33,906 bases of DNA from Rickettsiales bacterium (GCA_002724555.1 PBOZ01000093.1:1-33906); one strand, 5' to 3'; positions 1-10,500 are shown, counted from the first letter of the stretch. Numbers and translations are program-made. Notes: generated by a model from the letters alone, not told the origin.

Positions 1-768
1 GCGATGCCGTTTGCGAAACTCGCTTTCCTCGCCGGCGAGGCCGGTTTTAGCGGCATGTCAATGCGGCCATCCGTGATTTCCGTAGACCATTCAAGCAAAC
101 ACCAAAAAGCCGTCCGCGCTATCCTCAACAACAATGGACTATCCGCATCCATGGTTATGGGCAATGTGCCCCTTGCAGCTAATAACGCCGAGGCACCAGA
201 TTGCCTGCGGGATATCACACCGCATCTCGATCTTGCCGAATGCCTCGGCGCAAAGCTTGTCCGCGTCGTGGTTCAGACCAAGTCAGATATACCGCAAGCC
301 CAACGCGCAGCAGACGAGGCGGCGGAACGCCGAATTACCCTCTCCCAGCAATCTCACTGGGGCACCCTCTGCGAGACGGTTGAAGAATGCGTAGAGGTCA
401 TGAATTTAGTAGACCGCCCGAATTTTGGCATTACCTTCGAACCAGCCAATCTGCTCGCCTGCGGTGATGATTGTGGACCAGACGCGATACGCCGACTTGC
501 GCCGCATGTCGTAAATTTTTACTTCCAAAACGTACGCCTTGATCCAAATGGCGCACACACGTTCCACAGCCGTAATAAGGGTTCCACCAACCTCACCTAC
601 GTCCCACTCGACAATACATCTGGAATTCCGATCGCTCCGCTGATCGGGGCACTTCGAGAGATTGGATACGACGGTTGGGTCTCTGTCCATCAACCACTCC
701 TAGACGGTCAATCGGTCGCAGACGCCATAGACGAAGCCGCACGGGTCTTCCTCCCGCTCGTCTATTAA
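1..768 (+). CDS. Sugar phosphate isomerase/epimerase-like TIM-barrel protein, 5' end cut off
   Basis: Resembles the xylose-isomerase-like TIM-barrel family (sugar phosphate isomerases/epimerases, AP-endonuclease-2 fold). The frame is open from base 1. The first in-frame ATG at base 4 falls where these proteins already have the first helix and second strand (LAFLAGEAGFSGMSM), and the usual first beta strand is missing, so the true start is probably upstream of the window. Counting from base 4, likely metal or active-site segments are QQSHWGTL (115-122, where many relatives have a glutamate), FEPANLL (145-151) and the last strand GWVSVHQPLL (224-233). The substrate cannot be predicted. It ends 51 bases before a same-strand carboxymuconolactone-decarboxylase-like gene and may share its transcript. 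Confidence 0.8.
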   Translation, partial: AMPFAKLAFLAGEAGFSGMSMRPSVISVDHSSKHQKAVRAILNNNGLSASMVMGNVPLAANNAEAPDCLRDITPHLDLAECLGAKLVRVVVQTKSDIPQAQRAADEAAERRITLSQQSHWGTLCETVEECVEVMNLVDRPNFGITFEPANLLACGDDCGPDAIRRLAPHVVNFYFQNVRLDPNGAHTFHSRNKGSTNLTYVPLDNTSGIPIAPLIGALREIGYDGWVSVHQPLLDGQSVADAIDEAARVFLPLVY

Positions 769-819
769 TGGCATCAACTTAAATCATCTTCTATCGGCGT
801 ATCTGCGCCGCATGCAACA

Positions 820-1239
820 ATGGAGTATCGAGACGTGGCAAAAAGCGAAGCATACGAGAAGGGACAGAAAGTCCGGCGTGAGATGATGGGTGATGAATTG
901 GTCGATAAACTGGCAAACACCGTCTATGCCGATCCCGTAATGGAGAAATTCGGCGATTATGCAACGGAGGCAGTATTCGGCCTGCTCTGGACTCGCCCTG
1001 GCTTGGATCGCAAGACCCGCGCTATGATCTGCGTCATCTCCGACACCTGCCTGCATTGCTGGCCGGAGTTAGAGCTCCACGTCAGATTTGCCCGGCGTAT
1101 GGGCTGGACCGAAGATGAGATCACCGAGGCACTCCTCCATGTTGGTGGATATATTGGCGTGCCGACAATACGAGAAGCCATGATTATAGCGGGTAAGGTG
1201 TTCAAGGAAATGAACGAAGAAGACGACACGTCTTCATAA
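820..1239 (+). CDS. Carboxymuconolactone decarboxylase (CMD) family protein
   Basis: A 139-residue all-helical protein of the CMD/AhpD-like superfamily. The family signature is visible: TCLHCWPELELHV (76-88) with a CxxC pair at Cys77/Cys80 and His87, then GWTEDEITEALLHVGGYIGVP (95-115), typical of gamma-carboxymuconolactone decarboxylase relatives. True PcaC enzymes act in the protocatechuate branch of the beta-ketoadipate pathway, but many homologues have other or unknown reactions, and the CxxC could support AhpD-like redox chemistry. The ATG at 820 lacks a good ribosome binding site. A GTG at 835 (codon 6) has GGAG at 822-825, nine bases upstream, and could be the real start. The gene converges on the minus-strand hydrolase gene. 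Confidence 0.85.
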   Translation: MEYRDVAKSEAYEKGQKVRREMMGDELVDKLANTVYADPVMEKFGDYATEAVFGLLWTRPGLDRKTRAMICVISDTCLHCWPELELHVRFARRMGWTEDEITEALLHVGGYIGVPTIREAMIIAGKVFKEMNEEDDTSS

Positions 1240-1304
1240 CCCGTTAAGTGATTTTGGTGAAAATGGGAATCAGGCTTAGAAAGTGAGAATTTCGACAAAA
1301 AGCC

Positions 1305-2372
1305 TTAACCCAGGAACCAATCCAATATCTTAGCATTTTCGTCTCTGGGATACGTGTGCGCGAGGTCGGGGATTTCTCGGTAGATGAGTTCGGCACCACG
1401 TTCTGCAAGGACATCTCTCGCAACGCGGGCAATGGCTACATCGAACATCCAGTCATGGGCACCGTGGGTGAGGTAAATGGGACGGCCTTTGATATTTGAT
1501 GGGCCGATAAGTTCCAGCATCATAACGTGGAAGCTTGCGGCAATGGGAGCGAGATGTGTGAAGGGCGACGACGCCCCCAAACCACCCATGAAACTAAATG
1601 TTCCGCCGTCACTCATTCCGGTCATTAACAGCCGATCACTGTCAACGTTCCAGCGTTGTTGCACAGCTTCCAGTATCGTCTCTATATTTTGTGTATCAAT
1701 TTCGGGCTGCATCAACGCCCAAGTATCCCCTCGCGCCGTCGGGCTGATGAGGATGAGTTCTCGGCTCCTTGCTTCCTTTAGCCAGGTCCACAAGAAAGCG
1801 CGCCCGTGACCACTGCCGCCGTGTAGCGCTGTGACGATAGGATAAGCCCTATCTGGGTCGTAGTCCTCGGGAATATAAATGGAACAACCACCCTTCTTCT
1901 CCCGTTCATTGCTGAAATGCAGGATGCCGGTATCCTCCCTCACTGGGGCGTTTTGAAGACGTTCTAGACGTAGCAGATCATCCTGCGTCGCTTCCTCGAG
2001 AAAATATCGACTTACGGCCACACTCTCGCACACCGCCGGATAAAGCATTTCAGCCGCATAAGGCAAGTAGCGGAGTGCGCGATACGCCATGATGAGCCCG
2101 TCCGGCTCATCTGGAATTTCAGAGAAAGCCGCTACCGCCTTCTCGGCCAAACCGAAACTTGAATCAATATTCGATTTTAAATCTTGCGCTAAAGGGAGTT
2201 CAACTAATCGATCCCGGCCCGCCCTTAACGGCGCTGCGAGCGCCGTCGCCTTTTCTTTCAATTGATTGAGAAAAACAGGATTCAAACGCCGCTGGATCGC
2301 CAACAGCGTTTCCAAACTCTCCAGCAACGGCTGAAGACATTCATCCAGTTCCGGGGCGCTGTACTCCAACAC
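1305..2372 (-). CDS. Alpha/beta-hydrolase with N-terminal helical extension
   Basis: A serine hydrolase of 355 residues. The C-terminal half (about 165-355) is an alpha/beta-hydrolase domain of the esterase/dienelactone-hydrolase type: oxyanion segment LHGGSGHG (183-190), nucleophile elbow GMSDGG with Ser254, acid Asp307 in HGAHDW, and His339 in DLAHTY. About 150 mainly helical residues precede it and match nothing I recognise. Translation starts at a GTG whose first G is the last base of the upstream gene's TAG stop, so the two genes are very likely translationally coupled. It is the second gene of a two-gene minus-strand operon with a luciferase-like monooxygenase, suggesting ester or lactone hydrolysis after an oxygenation. 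The substrate is unknown. Confidence 0.85.
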   Translation of the reverse strand: MLEYSAPELDECLQPLLESLETLLAIQRRLNPVFLNQLKEKATALAAPLRAGRDRLVELPLAQDLKSNIDSSFGLAEKAVAAFSEIPDEPDGLIMAYRALRYLPYAAEMLYPAVCESVAVSRYFLEEATQDDLLRLERLQNAPVREDTGILHFSNEREKKGGCSIYIPEDYDPDRAYPIVTALHGGSGHGRAFLWTWLKEARSRELILISPTARGDTWALMQPEIDTQNIETILEAVQQRWNVDSDRLLMTGMSDGGTFSFMGGLGASSPFTHLAPIAASFHVMMLELIGPSNIKGRPIYLTHGAHDWMFDVAIARVARDVLAERGAELIYREIPDLAHTYPRDENAKILDWFLG

Positions 2373-3403
2373 TAAGTTGGCACCAGATCCATCACTTGCT
2401 CGAGAGTCTCGATTCGTTCCTTCTGAGACGAGTCCTGGTCAACGCGAAACGAAATCGACGTAATGCCGCAGTCCTCGTATTGTTTAAACCGTGCTTTCAC
2501 CATATCGGGTGTCCCGAAGGCACCAAACTGCGTCACCATCTTTTCCGGCACTCGTTTCGCCGCTTCATCGCGCTTACCCTCGATCCATAGTTTTTGAATT
2601 GCTAATGCATCGTCCGTAAAGCCGGCGCGCTTAAAGGCGTCATTGTAAAAATTCGTTTTCGCCGATCCCATAGCCCCCATCTGGAACGCCACGCTCGGCC
2701 GCCTTGCGTCGATGATCTCTTCCACGTTTTGCCCGACCTCAACCTGACATCCGGCGTGCAGCTCAATATCCGTCATAGAACGTCCGGCCTTCTCTGTGCC
2801 AAGTCGAATAAACGACAAATGGGCTTCTGCATGATCCGGAGAGAACGATGTCCCAAGCCAACCATCAGCAGCTGCACCTGTGAACTCCAAAGACTTTGGG
2901 GCCAAGGTTGCAAGAAAAATTGGGATCTCTGCCGGTTTATGATTAAGACGGATCGCTTTCCCCTCTCCGCCCGGGCGCGGCAAGGTATGGTATTTCCCTT
3001 CATAAGAAATCTTTTCTCCGCGAAACGCCATACGCAAAATCTCAACAGTTTCACGTAAGCGACTCAATGGCGCTTTGTAGGACGCGCCGTGCAGGCCTTC
3101 AACGACCTGCGGCCCACTGACACCAAGTCCTAGTATAAAACGTCCATCCGACATGCTGTGGAGGGACATTGCGGTCATGGCTGTCATCGACGGCGCGCGC
3201 GCACTGATTTGCATAATACCAGTGCCAAGCCGAATTTTCTCCGTCTGCCCAGCGAGATAAGCGAGTGACGTCACAGCATCCGTGCCCCAGGCTTCCGCCG
3301 ACCAGACCGAATTGACCCCAAGCCGCTCGGCGATCTGCACATATTCAGTCAGGTCTTTGATCCCGGTTCGCCCATAAGCGCCAAGGGATACAGATGTTTG
3401 CAT
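2372..3403 (-). CDS. LLM-class (luciferase-like) flavin/F420-dependent oxidoreductase
   Basis: A 343-residue TIM-barrel protein of the bacterial luciferase-like superfamily. Family landmarks are the N-terminal VSLGAYG, SVWSAEAWGTDA, IRLGTGIMQISARAP and GRFILGLGVSGPQVVEGLHG segments, closest in feel to the group annotated as F420-dependent; the cofactor (FMN or F420) cannot be settled by eye. The start is placed at 3403 because AAGGAG lies eight bases upstream; the open frame runs on to 3625 but would then overlap the divergent acyl-CoA synthetase gene, and the added residues do not look like the family. Its stop overlaps the start of the hydrolase by one base. Confidence 0.85.
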   Translation of the reverse strand: MQTSVSLGAYGRTGIKDLTEYVQIAERLGVNSVWSAEAWGTDAVTSLAYLAGQTEKIRLGTGIMQISARAPSMTAMTAMSLHSMSDGRFILGLGVSGPQVVEGLHGASYKAPLSRLRETVEILRMAFRGEKISYEGKYHTLPRPGGEGKAIRLNHKPAEIPIFLATLAPKSLEFTGAAADGWLGTSFSPDHAEAHLSFIRLGTEKAGRSMTDIELHAGCQVEVGQNVEEIIDARRPSVAFQMGAMGSAKTNFYNDAFKRAGFTDDALAIQKLWIEGKRDEAAKRVPEKMVTQFGAFGTPDMVKARFKQYEDCGITSISFRVDQDSSQKERIETLEQVMDLVPT

Positions 3404-3478
3404 TTGTTTCGCTCCTTCCCAAAAATCCTCTTTACCTTTCGAGAGATATAGGCCGAAATCGTTGGCTAGGGAATTGAA

Positions 3479-3492
3479 TTTACAAATGTAAA
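3479..3492. promoter_or_regulatory. Operator-like inverted repeat between divergent genes
   Basis: TTTACA-AA-TGTAAA is a perfect 6-bp inverted repeat with a 2-bp spacer. It lies in the 99-bp gap between the divergent LLM oxidoreductase (start 3403) and acyl-CoA synthetase (start 3503), 10 bases before the latter's first ATG. Position and symmetry suit a dimeric repressor such as a TetR-type protein, but no regulator gene is nearby and the arms are AT-rich, so chance is possible. Confidence 0.35.
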
Positions 3493-3502
3493 GACGAAAT
3501 TG

Positions 3503-5128
3503 ATGCGGATGGATTGGAGAGACAAAAAGATAGGCGAGGCGCTTAGGTGGTCGGCAGAGCAATGGCCGAACCGTGCCTTTGTCGTAGGAAAAGAGGAACG
3601 CGTCACATATAGCGAATTCGATCAACGGGTCGATAGGCTGGCTACCGGCTTACTCGGTCTCGGTGTCACGCGCGGCGATAATGTTGCCTGCTGGCTTACT
3701 AATGAGCCAGACTGGATACTGACCTGGCTTGCCTGCTGCCGTATCGGTGCAACAGTTGTTTCAATTAACACCCGTTACAAGACGCAGGAAGTCGAGTTTA
3801 TTTTGCGCCAATCTGACGCCAAACTCCTAGTGGCTATGCCACACTATTGGGAAATAAATTATCTCTCAATGATCGAAGAGATGGTGCCGGATTTCGAACA
3901 CTCGACACCCGGCGAACTTAAATGCGAGAACTTGCCGGAACTGCGCGGCGTGGTTCTTTGGAAGGCCGAACAGTATCCAGGAACCGTGTCTTTGCAATCT
4001 CTTTGGGCTGGCGAAGCCGACTTTGAAGCCTTAGACAAAGCCGCCGCAGCCCTCGAAGTCGAAGATCCGGTCGTTATCATTTACACTTCAGGTACAACTG
4101 GCGTGCCAAAAGGTGCTATGCATTGCCACCGTGTTCTATTGGAAGGCCGTGACTTTGCCAAAGCACTACATATGGAACCGGGCGATAATGTTCTCTGCCA
4201 TTTACCGCTCTATCATGTGGCTGGCAGTGTCGCTACAGTCATGCCTGCCATGCAGCATGGCGCAACCATTGTTACGATGGATCAGTGGGAGCCTTCGGCA
4301 GCTATCGAACTAATAGAACGTGAACGTATTAACATCATGGGCGGAATTCCGACGCATTTTATCGACATGCTGAGCGTACCCGGAATTGAGAACCGCGATA
4401 CGCACTGCTTAAAATCCGCTTGGATTGGCGGCGCGCCGGTGACACCTAAGTTAGCTATACAAGCCAAGGAAATTCTTAAGTTCGACGCCCTACAAGCAGT
4501 GTATGGCCTCACAGAAACAATGGGTGGAACCACTCTTAGTGAATTCGAAGCACCTATCGAGGTAACTTGTGAGAATAAGGGTAAACCCATCGGTGATTTC
4601 GAGGTCAAAGTTGTTCGTAATGACGCTGGAGAGACAGCACTCATTGGCGAAGATGGTGAAATTTGGGTGCGCGGCTATACTGTAATGCTTGGGTATTACA
4701 AAAATGAGCAGGCGACCCGTGAGGCGATTAATCAGGATGGTTGGTTTAAAACCGGTGATCTCGGTCATTACGATGAAGAGGGTTATCTGAAAATTACCGG
4801 CCGGGCAAAAGAGATGTTTATCGTTGGCGGAAGTAACGCATATCCGGCTGAGATCGAGCGCTATATAGAGACCCATCCGAAAGTTGGACAAGCCGTCGTA
4901 TGCGGAGCACCCCATGAAAGGCTCGGTGAAGTGTGTTTTGCGTTTATTATGCTAAAAGACGGCGAACGCATGGAAACGGCTGAGATAATTGATTACTGCC
5001 GGGGTCAGATTGCCGATTATAAAGTGCCGCGGCATGTCGAAATTGTTGACGACTTTCCACGCACCTCGACCAATAAAATCCAGCGCTACATCTTACAAAA
5101 GGACGTCGCGGTCCGTTTCGTCGGTTGA
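3503..5128 (+). CDS. AMP-dependent acyl-CoA synthetase (class I adenylate-forming)
   Basis: A ligase of about 541 residues that activates a carboxylic acid to its CoA thioester via an acyl-adenylate. The phosphate-binding motif YTSGTTGVPKG is at about 194-204. Later come YGLTETMGG, the hinge/A8 region GWFKTGDLGHYDEEGYLKITGRAK in two parts around 410-435, GGSNAYPAEIE, and the catalytic C-terminal lysine in TSTNKIQRYIL (Lys525). It is full length for the medium/long-chain or aromatic-acid CoA ligase group; the acid cannot be read from sequence. ATGs at 3503 and 3509 are both possible starts; a TTG at 3500 is less likely. It is divergent from the oxidoreductase/hydrolase operon and shares its promoter region. 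Confidence 0.93.
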   Translation: MRMDWRDKKIGEALRWSAEQWPNRAFVVGKEERVTYSEFDQRVDRLATGLLGLGVTRGDNVACWLTNEPDWILTWLACCRIGATVVSINTRYKTQEVEFILRQSDAKLLVAMPHYWEINYLSMIEEMVPDFEHSTPGELKCENLPELRGVVLWKAEQYPGTVSLQSLWAGEADFEALDKAAAALEVEDPVVIIYTSGTTGVPKGAMHCHRVLLEGRDFAKALHMEPGDNVLCHLPLYHVAGSVATVMPAMQHGATIVTMDQWEPSAAIELIERERINIMGGIPTHFIDMLSVPGIENRDTHCLKSAWIGGAPVTPKLAIQAKEILKFDALQAVYGLTETMGGTTLSEFEAPIEVTCENKGKPIGDFEVKVVRNDAGETALIGEDGEIWVRGYTVMLGYYKNEQATREAINQDGWFKTGDLGHYDEEGYLKITGRAKEMFIVGGSNAYPAEIERYIETHPKVGQAVVCGAPHERLGEVCFAFIMLKDGERMETAEIIDYCRGQIADYKVPRHVEIVDDFPRTSTNKIQRYILQKDVAVRFVG

Positions 5129-5301
5129 GCTATCACCATCAAATTGCTATCGCCCGAAGTTGCAAGCTGGCAAATATGGCGTGAGGTACAGGATAACTCT
5201 CTATTGCCTTCATTATTGATAAAACAGAAATGAATGTTTTACCTAATTTAATTGCATACCATTTTAGTGCAGTTCTTTGATTACTTTCGGATTTGTTAAA
5301 C

Positions 5302-6063
5302 CTAATACTGGATGCGTGTCGTCGCCGCACCATCAACCACGAGATTTACACCGCTAATATAGCTAGCCGCTGGACTCGCCAAAAAGACAATGCCATTAGC
5401 GACTTCTTCCGGCGTACAAAAGCGGCCCATGGGGTTACGTTTCACCGCCATCTCGTAACGCGCAGGATCTTCGGTCTTGTTGCGCGCCCAAACCCCACCT
5501 TCGAAATAAACGGCACCCGGCGAAACCGTGTTCGCTCGAATACCTTTGCTTGCCAAATTTGTGCTGATTCCTGACATATAGCTAATTAAAGCTGCTTTCA
5601 CACCACTATAGGCGCGGACGCCGCCGGATATATTCACTGCTGCAGTGCTCGATACACTAACAATCGACCCACATTCAGATTGTTCGAGATGAGGCAATGC
5701 TTCCTCAACCGCACGCACAGTGCCAAGGATGTCGACATCGAGGCCCTTTTGCCACGCGGTCTCGTCCGCGCCGCTAACCAAAGAGCTTGCATTGGCAACA
5801 AGAATATCCAGACCGCCAAGTGTCGCGATTGTTTCCTGCATCCAGCGCCGGAACACTGCGTTATCCGTCACATCAGCAACCCCGCCCACGACACGGCATG
5901 CACTTTTTTTTAGATCTGTGAGCGCATTTGCAACAAACTTCTCATTTCGCGCACAAAAGCCAACGTCACAGCCTTCGGAAAGCAATAAATCGACAACGCG
6001 ACGACCTATCCCCTTCGTGCCTCCCGTAACAATAGCACGCCTGCCCTTTAGACCTAGGTCCAT
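5302..6063 (-). CDS. Short-chain dehydrogenase/reductase (SDR)
   Basis: A classical SDR of 253 residues that should interconvert an alcohol and a ketone with NAD(P)H. The cofactor motif TGGTKGIG is at 13-20, the NAS structural motif at 91-93, and the catalytic residues are Ser139, Tyr152 and Lys156 (YSGVK). The C-terminal half has the usual ASKGIRANTVSPGAV and SYISGVNLVVDGA segments. The ATG at 6063 is preceded by GGAGAA. The gene lies 54 bases downstream of gltD on the same strand, with no clear terminator between, so it may be read from the gltBD transcript although its function is unrelated. The substrate is unknown; FabG-like fatty-acid roles are unlikely to be told apart by sequence alone. 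Confidence 0.92.
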   Translation of the reverse strand: MDLGLKGRRAIVTGGTKGIGRRVVDLLLSEGCDVGFCARNEKFVANALTDLKKSACRVVGGVADVTDNAVFRRWMQETIATLGGLDILVANASSLVSGADETAWQKGLDVDILGTVRAVEEALPHLEQSECGSIVSVSSTAAVNISGGVRAYSGVKAALISYMSGISTNLASKGIRANTVSPGAVYFEGGVWARNKTEDPARYEMAVKRNPMGRFCTPEEVANGIVFLASPAASYISGVNLVVDGAATTRIQY

Positions 6064-6117
6064 AGACTTCTCCAGAATTTACATAGCGTTATATCAACGA
6101 ACGCGAAAAATGAAAGT

Positions 6118-7560
6118 TTAGCGCGGCAGGTCACTCTCGCCCATCAAGAATTCATCAACGGCACGGGCACATTGCCGGCCCTCGCGGATGGCCCATACAA
6201 CGAGTGACTGGCCTCGCCGCATGTCGCCTGCGGCGAAAATCTTATCGAGCGACGTTTGGTATTCATCAGTATTAGCGTCGATATTGCCGCGATCATCTAG
6301 CCCTATCTTCAAGGTTTCGATCATCCCCTCATGAACCGGGTGCACGAAACCCATCGCCAGTAAAACCAAATCCGCCTTCAATTCAAAATCAGAGCCTTCC
6401 ACTTCCTGCATTACCATGCGCCCACCTTCGCCCGGGGTCCATTCAAGCCCCACGCCATTCAACGCCGTGACGTGGCCATTCTCCCCTGCAAAGTTCTTAG
6501 TCATAACTGACCAGTCACGCTTGCAACCCTCTTCGTGCGAGCTCGAAGTCCGCAATTTCATAGGCCAATCCGGCCAAGTCATTGACTTGTTTTCGCGTTC
6601 CGGCGGTTGCGGCAGCAATTCCAACTGCGTTACCGAGGCCGCACCATGACGAATTGATGTTCCGACACAGTCGGACCCGGTATCCCCACCGCCGATAACA
6701 ATTACATGCTTGCCCGTCGCCATGATTGACACGTCTTCCGGCACATTCACTCCGGAATTACGGTGGTTTTGTTGCGAAAGAAACTCCATTGCGAAATACA
6801 CACCGTCTAACTCACGACCCGGCACGGGAAGATCGCGTGGTTGCTCCGATCCGCCACAAAGTGCCACAGCATCGAAGTCCTCAAACAACTTTTCAACGTC
6901 CACATTTCCGCCAACATGGCTGTTTGGACGAAACTCGACCCCTTCCGACTGCATTTGCGCCATCCGCCGATCGATTAAATGTTTTTCCATCTTGAAATCT
7001 GGGATACCGATCCGAAGCAACCCGCCAATCCGTTCGTTCTTTTCAAATACCACTACCTTATGACCCGCACGAGCCAACTGTTGGGCACAGGCGAGACCAG
7101 CCGGTCCAGAGCCGACAACGGCAACGCGCTTATCTGTATGGTGAGCCGCCGGTTGCGGTTTAATCCAGCCTTCTTCCCAACCGTTATCAACAATCGAGCA
7201 TTCAATGGTTTTAATGGTCACCGGAACGTCATTAATATTCAGAGTACAAGCGGCCTCGCACGGAGCCGGGCAAATTCGGCCAGTAAACTCCGGAAAATTA
7301 TTCGTCGAATGCAAAACATCGAGTGCAGTGCGCCATTTATCCCGGTAGACCAAGTCGTTCCACTCGGGAATGATATTGTTAACGGGGCAGCCTTGATGAC
7401 AATAGGGAATACCGCAATCCATACAGCGTGCACCCTGCTCCGAGACCTTTTCGGAGGGCATCGGAATGACGAATTCTTGGTAATGCTTTACTCGCTCTTC
7501 AACAGGCGCATAGCCGCGGTCGTCTCGATCAATCTCTAAAAATCCAGTTGGGTTACCCAT
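6118..7560 (-). CDS. gltD: Glutamate synthase (NADPH) small subunit
   Basis: The beta subunit of NADPH-GOGAT passes electrons from NADPH through FAD and iron-sulfur centres to the large subunit for glutamate synthesis from glutamine and 2-oxoglutarate. At 480 residues it is full length. The N-terminal ferredoxin-like domain carries cysteines 46, 49, 54 and 58 ([13 protein letters not shown]) and a second group at 97, 101 and 105. The FAD-binding VGSGPAG is at 149-155 and the NADPH-binding [10 protein letters not shown] at 289-298. The C-terminal [19 protein letters not shown] segment is typical. The ATG follows the gltB stop after 2 bases, and its GGAG site lies inside the end of gltB, so the two are made together. 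Confidence 0.98.
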   Translation of the reverse strand: MGNPTGFLEIDRDDRGYAPVEERVKHYQEFVIPMPSEKVSEQGARCMDCGIPYCHQGCPVNNIIPEWNDLVYRDKWRTALDVLHSTNNFPEFTGRICPAPCEAACTLNINDVPVTIKTIECSIVDNGWEEGWIKPQPAAHHTDKRVAVVGSGPAGLACAQQLARAGHKVVVFEKNERIGGLLRIGIPDFKMEKHLIDRRMAQMQSEGVEFRPNSHVGGNVDVEKLFEDFDAVALCGGSEQPRDLPVPGRELDGVYFAMEFLSQQNHRNSGVNVPEDVSIMATGKHVIVIGGGDTGSDCVGTSIRHGAASVTQLELLPQPPERENKSMTWPDWPMKLRTSSSHEEGCKRDWSVMTKNFAGENGHVTALNGVGLEWTPGEGGRMVMQEVEGSDFELKADLVLLAMGFVHPVHEGMIETLKIGLDDRGNIDANTDEYQTSLDKIFAAGDMRRGQSLVVWAIREGRQCARAVDEFLMGESDLPR

Positions 7561-7562
7561 AT

Positions 7563-10500
7563 CTATGCTCCGGCGGCAGTTGCGGCAGTTCGTTCTTCCA
7601 ACTCCGCTTTTTCTTGCATTTCACGCAGTGCCCGGCGGTATTCAACTGGCATGACTTTTACAAATTTTGGAAGATAATTATCCCAATCTTCGAGAATGGA
7701 TTGTGCCCGATAACTGGCCGTATAGCGCAAGTGGTTTTCGATCAAGCTACGCAAACGGCGTTCATCGTAGCGTGTCATATCTGAAAACGGATCGATACCA
7801 TCATCATTAGCTGCTCTGACTTCTTTTGGCACCGTTTCCAACTCGACCATACTCTTGTTACAGAGATCGTTGAAGGTATTCTCTTCGTCAAGCACATAAG
7901 CAATACCGCCAGACATCCCCGCCGCGAAGTTACGTCCAGTTCCACCAAGAACGACGACGACGCCACCCGTCATATACTCGCAGCCATGATCCCCACATCC
8001 TTCGATAACAGCGTTGGCACCAGAATTTCGCACCGCAAAGCGCTCGCCAGCGACACCCCGAAAATAGCATTCGCCGGAAATAGCGCCATATAGAACCGTA
8101 TTACCAATGACGATGTTCTCCTCCGGATTAAGCGGACTTTCCGGTGAAGGATAAATGCTGATACGTCCGCCAGATAGCCCTTTACCGACATAATCGTTGG
8201 CGTCGCCTGTCAACTCAAACGAAACACCGTGGGCCAACCACGCACCAAAGCTTTGCCCAGCATTACCGTTAAATTTTATGTGAATCGTGTCTTCTGGCAA
8301 ACCCGCATGCCCATAACGCTTGGCGATTTCACCAGACATCATGGCACCAACTGTCCTGTTGATGTTGCGGATTGAGCTTTCGAAACTTACCGGTGTTTTA
8401 TTCTCGATGGCCTCTTTCGCTTTTGTAATCAGCTTGTTGTCAAGTGCACGATCCAGGCGATGATCTTGTTCCTCACAATTATAAAGTGCGACACCATCGG
8501 CTGCCTGAATTGGCGACAAAAGGCGGGAGAGATCAATGTTTTGCGCTTTCCAGTGGTCAACTGCCCCACGCATATCGAGAATGTCCCGACGTCCGATCAT
8601 CTCATTAATGGAACGAAAACCAAGTTCAGCCATAATTTCGCGGACTTCCATCGCGATATAGGTGAAGAAATTCACTACATGCTCTGGCTCGCCCGTAAAG
8701 CGACTCCGTAATTCCGGGTCCTGCGTCGCCACACCGACTGGACATGTATTTAGATGACACTTTCGCATCATAATACATCCTTCGGAGATGAGTGCTGCAG
8801 TGGCAAAGCCGAATTCGTCGGAGCCTAAAAGCGCGCCAACGATCACGTCACGGCCCGTCCTCAGCCCACCATCGACTTGGACAGCAATACGACCGCGTAA
8901 TCCGTTCATAACCAATGTTTGGTGTGTCTCAGCCAGTCCAAGCTCCCAAGGACCACCGGCATTTAGTAATGATGTCAGAGGACTAGCGCCCGTTCCTCCA
9001 TCATGTCCTGAAATTGTAACATGGTCGGAATAGGCCTTACTGACGCCAGCCGCAACCGTCCCTACTCCCACTTCCGAGACCAATTTAACGGAAATGCGCG
9101 CCTGCGGATTGACGTTCTTGAGATCGTGAATGAGTTGTGCCAAATCTTCGATGGAGTAAATGTCGTGGTGCGGTGGCGGCGATATCAAGCCCACGCCCGG
9201 CGTCGAATGCCGGACACGAGCGATCCAGTCGTCCACCTTATCGCCCGGTAGTTGGCCACCCTCACCAGGCTTGGCGCCCTGAGCCATCTTAATCTGGATA
9301 TCGTCAGAATTTACGAGATACTCAGTGGTAACACCGAAACGCCCAGATGCCACTTGCTTGATGCGCGAACGCATGGAATCGCCATTATCCATTTTGCCGA
9401 AACGAACGGCTTCTTCCCCCCCTTCGCCAGTATTGGAGCGACCGCCAATGCGGTTCATCGCTATTGCCAGAGTTGTGTGGGCTTCCCAAGAGATCGAACC
9501 AAAGGACATCGCCCCCGTCGCAAAGCGTTTCACTATTTTTGAGATGGGTTCGACTTCATGGAGAGGAACCGCTTCTCGATCCGACGAAATATCAAACAAT
9601 CCACGAAGGTTTTTCAGCTTCTTTGTCTGATCATTGACCTTAGATGTATAAGTCTTGAAAAGCTTGTAGTTCGCGCTCCGAACCGCATGCTGCAAGGTCC
9701 CAATCGTCTCCGGCGTCCAAACATGCTCCTCTCCCCGCAGGCGATACGCAAGATCTCCCCCGACATCAAGGTCACCCCGATAGATTGGCGCATCGCCGTA
9801 CGCGAGCTTATGGCGCCGTTCAGTTTCTTCGGATATTTCACTAAGCCCAGCCCCTTCCACTTTGGTCGCAGTTCCCGTGAAATATGATTCAATAAAGTTA
9901 CTCGAGAGACCCACCGCATCGAATATCTGAGCTCCACAATAGGATTGATAAGTGGAGATGCCCATTTTCGACATCACTTTCATCATCCCCTTGCCGACTG
10001 CCTTGATATAGTGCTTGTGCGCCGTTTCCTCGTCGAGGCCGTTTGCACGTTCATGCACTAAGTTCGACAAAGTATCGAACGCCAAATACGGGTTCATTGC
10101 CTCAGCACCGTATCCCGCCAAGAGGCAAAAATCATGCACGCGGCGTGCTTCCCCAGTCTCGACGACCAAACCGACTTCCGTCCGCAATCCTTCTCGGATC
10201 AGATGATGATGCACTGCGCCAGTCGCTAATAATGCTGGCATCGCTACATGTTCCGCATCAACACCCCGATCCGACAAAATAATAATATTATAGCCGTGGT
10301 TTTCGACGACTTTTTGTGCATCCGAACAGATCCGCTGAACAGCGGCTTCCATGGTCTCCGCATCATCCCCATCGATCCTATAAATTATGTCGAGCGTAAA
10401 AGTCTTGAATGAGCCATCGACATGATTTTCGATCTGTCTAACACGTTCAAGATCGGTGTTCGTAAGGATCGGTTGATCCACTTCAAGTCGTTTATGCTCT

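Noticed and set aside
795-810. CGGCG/CGCCG 5-bp hairpin before the CMD-family gene
   Set aside because: Short, with no T-run and no reason beyond chance in GC-rich sequence to call it a terminator or switch.
1272-1305. AGGCTT...AAGCCT inverted repeat between the converging CMD and hydrolase genes
   Set aside because: The loop is over 20 bases and the right arm overlaps the hydrolase end; not a convincing terminator.
3404-3625. Upstream extension of the LLM oxidoreductase frame by 74 codons
   Set aside because: It overlaps the divergent acyl-CoA synthetase and its residues do not resemble the family; a good AAGGAG site supports the start at 3403.
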